DNA from: Marivivens sp.
GTDB taxonomy: Bacteria; Pseudomonadota; Alphaproteobacteria; Rhodobacterales; Rhodobacteraceae
Length of the DNA: 64,000 bases
Direction of reading: 5' to 3'
Assembly (NCBI GenBank): GCA_024642115.1
Contig: JAHEBU010000004.1
Span: 186,001-250,000 of the forward strand
Positions 62,975 through 64,000 of the stretch are shown piece by piece. Numbering within the stretch: the first letter of the stretch is position 1; the number at the start of each line of letters is the position of its first letter. The position numbers were made by a program, and so were the translations under genes. The notes under the pieces were generated by a model that did no database searches, had not been told where the DNA came from, and saw only the letters and a list, made by a program, of their open reading frames with translations.

Positions 62975-64000
62975 ATGACGCTTGCTCGCAGACTGACCTC
63001 TCGTTCCGTTTTGGTGCCTCGACTGGCTCTGGCCGGGATCGCCCTGGGCCTCCAGGTCGGTGCAGCGGCGGCACAGACCGACCGGCCCGTCAGCCTGTCC
63101 ACTTTTGGCACGAGCGGCCTGATCGACATGCCGACGGCGCAAAGCCAGCCAGACGGCCAGATGGACCTGACCACGAGCCTTTATGGGGGCGTGCTGCGCA
63201 ACACTCTGACCTTCCAGATCACGCCCCGGCTGTCCGGCAGTTTCCGGTATTCGACTCTCAAAGGATTTTTCGGACCGGGAAATGACCTTTATGACCGATC
63301 GTTCGACCTGCAATACCGTCTGACAGACGAAGGGCAGTATATGCCCGAACTGGCCTTCGGACTTCGGGACTTTGGCGGAACGGGCATTTTCGAAAGCGAA
63401 TATCTCGTCGCCACCAAACAAATCCGCGACAACATCAGTGTATCCGGGGGAATCGGCTGGGGGCGGCTTGGCAGCTTTGGTGGCTTTGACAACCCCCTTG
63501 GCGTGCTTGATTCCGGTTTTGAGTCTCGACCAAAATGCTGCGGCGTCACCGGCCAACTGGCCTTTGACCGGTTTTTCCGTGGTCCGGCAGCACTCTTTGG
63601 CGGGGTGTCCTGGCAACCCAACGACCGCCTTGACGTCAAACTCGAATATTCCTCGGATGCCTATGTTCAGGAACGGGCCCGTTTGGGGTTCGAGGGCAAC
63701 ACGCCTTTCAACGTGGCAGTCGGCTATCGGTTCGATAACGGGGTCGAGGCGCAGGGTTATCTGCTGCATGGGTCCGAATTGGGCTTTGTCCTCAATTACG
63801 CGTTCAATCCGGCCCATCCGGCCCAACCCAGTGGGCGGGAATCCGCCCCGCCCCCCGTCGCGCAGCGGTCTGCTGCGGCAAGCTGGGGTCTGGATCGGCT
63901 CGACCCCGCGCCAGAGACCACGAAAAATCGGGTCACGGCCGCGATGGCGGTGCAGGACCTGGACATCGATTCGCTTCAGATATCGGAAGATGCAGTCACG
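62975..64000 (+). CDS. YjbH-type outer-membrane polysaccharide protein, N-terminal part, cut by window edge
   Basis: 342 codons from the ATG at 62975 are open to the window edge. Residues 1-34 form a signal peptide with likely AAA cleavage. The YjbH start LSTFGTSGLIDMPTAQSQPD is followed by beta-barrel-like strands such as TLTFQITPRLSGSFRYS and LAFGLRDFGGTGIFESEY. YjbH proteins assist export of exopolysaccharide, which agrees with the rhamnose genes just upstream. The C-terminal half is outside the window. Confidence 0.87.
   Translation, partial: MTLARRLTSRSVLVPRLALAGIALGLQVGAAAAQTDRPVSLSTFGTSGLIDMPTAQSQPDGQMDLTTSLYGGVLRNTLTFQITPRLSGSFRYSTLKGFFGPGNDLYDRSFDLQYRLTDEGQYMPELAFGLRDFGGTGIFESEYLVATKQIRDNISVSGGIGWGRLGSFGGFDNPLGVLDSGFESRPKCCGVTGQLAFDRFFRGPAALFGGVSWQPNDRLDVKLEYSSDAYVQERARLGFEGNTPFNVAVGYRFDNGVEAQGYLLHGSELGFVLNYAFNPAHPAQPSGRESAPPPVAQRSAAASWGLDRLDPAPETTKNRVTAAMAVQDLDIDSLQISEDAVT

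Noticed and set aside
1-64000. CRISPR array, prophage or replication origin
   Set aside because: No regularly spaced repeats, phage structural genes or DnaA-box clusters were seen by eye.

Overview
The window reads as chromosomal DNA of a high-GC alphaproteobacterium of the Rhodobacterales (Roseobacter/Paracoccus-like). Supporting this are the order rplU-rpmA-GNATs-obgE-proB-proA, a chpT-type histidine phosphotransferase, ornithine-lipid genes olsB-olsA, a trimethylamine-methyltransferase-like gene, a DMSP-demethylase-like protein and the codon bias. Genes are tightly packed, often with ATGA stop/start overlaps.

Layout. 1-10.9 kb: an mttB-like fragment, guaA, three exporters (MFS and two EamA), a FadL-type porin, a P-loop ATPase, metA, an alpha/beta hydrolase, ppk2 and a TetR regulator. 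10.9-16.2 kb: a polyamine-type ABC importer without a binding protein, a membrane protein, and rpsI-rplM. 16.3-18.1 kb: an orphan peptide with a nitrile-hydratase-like leader and a Cys-rich hydrophobic tail, a thioesterase, a dead enoyl-CoA hydratase gene, and a 72-bp stretch of four consecutive palindromes. 18.1-33.1 kb: housekeeping genes (M32 carboxypeptidase, ctaA, trmJ, thiE-like, olsBA, chpT, proBA, obgE, four tandem GNATs, rpmA, rplU). 

33.5-41.6 kb looks like a decayed genomic island. tRNA-Ser(CGA) is followed by an integrase pseudogene, then an amine oxidase/cupin pair and a catabolic set (acyl-CoA synthetase, enoyl-CoA hydratase, OsmC, DmdA-like GcvT protein, Lrp regulator), ending at an IS3 orfA remnant. 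Next is a compact arsR-permease-thioredoxin-OsmC operon with a near-perfect operator palindrome. 

43.7-49.8 kb is the most notable accessory block: an orphan type VI secretion effector cassette (DUF2169, ketosynthase-like protein, PAAR-like protein with a His/Cys-rich HNH-type toxin end, putative beta-propeller immunity protein, DUF6484, TIGR02270-like protein) with no T6SS core genes in view.

50-64 kb: cytochrome bd oxidase (cydAB plus a small subunit), an incomplete histidine-utilisation cluster (hutC, D, F, H, G; no hutU or hutI), a mannose-1-phosphate guanylyltransferase remnant, the complete dTDP-rhamnose set rfbCBDA, a PPP-family phosphatase and the start of a YjbH-type outer-membrane polysaccharide gene. 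All assignments come from reading motifs by eye; no database search was run.
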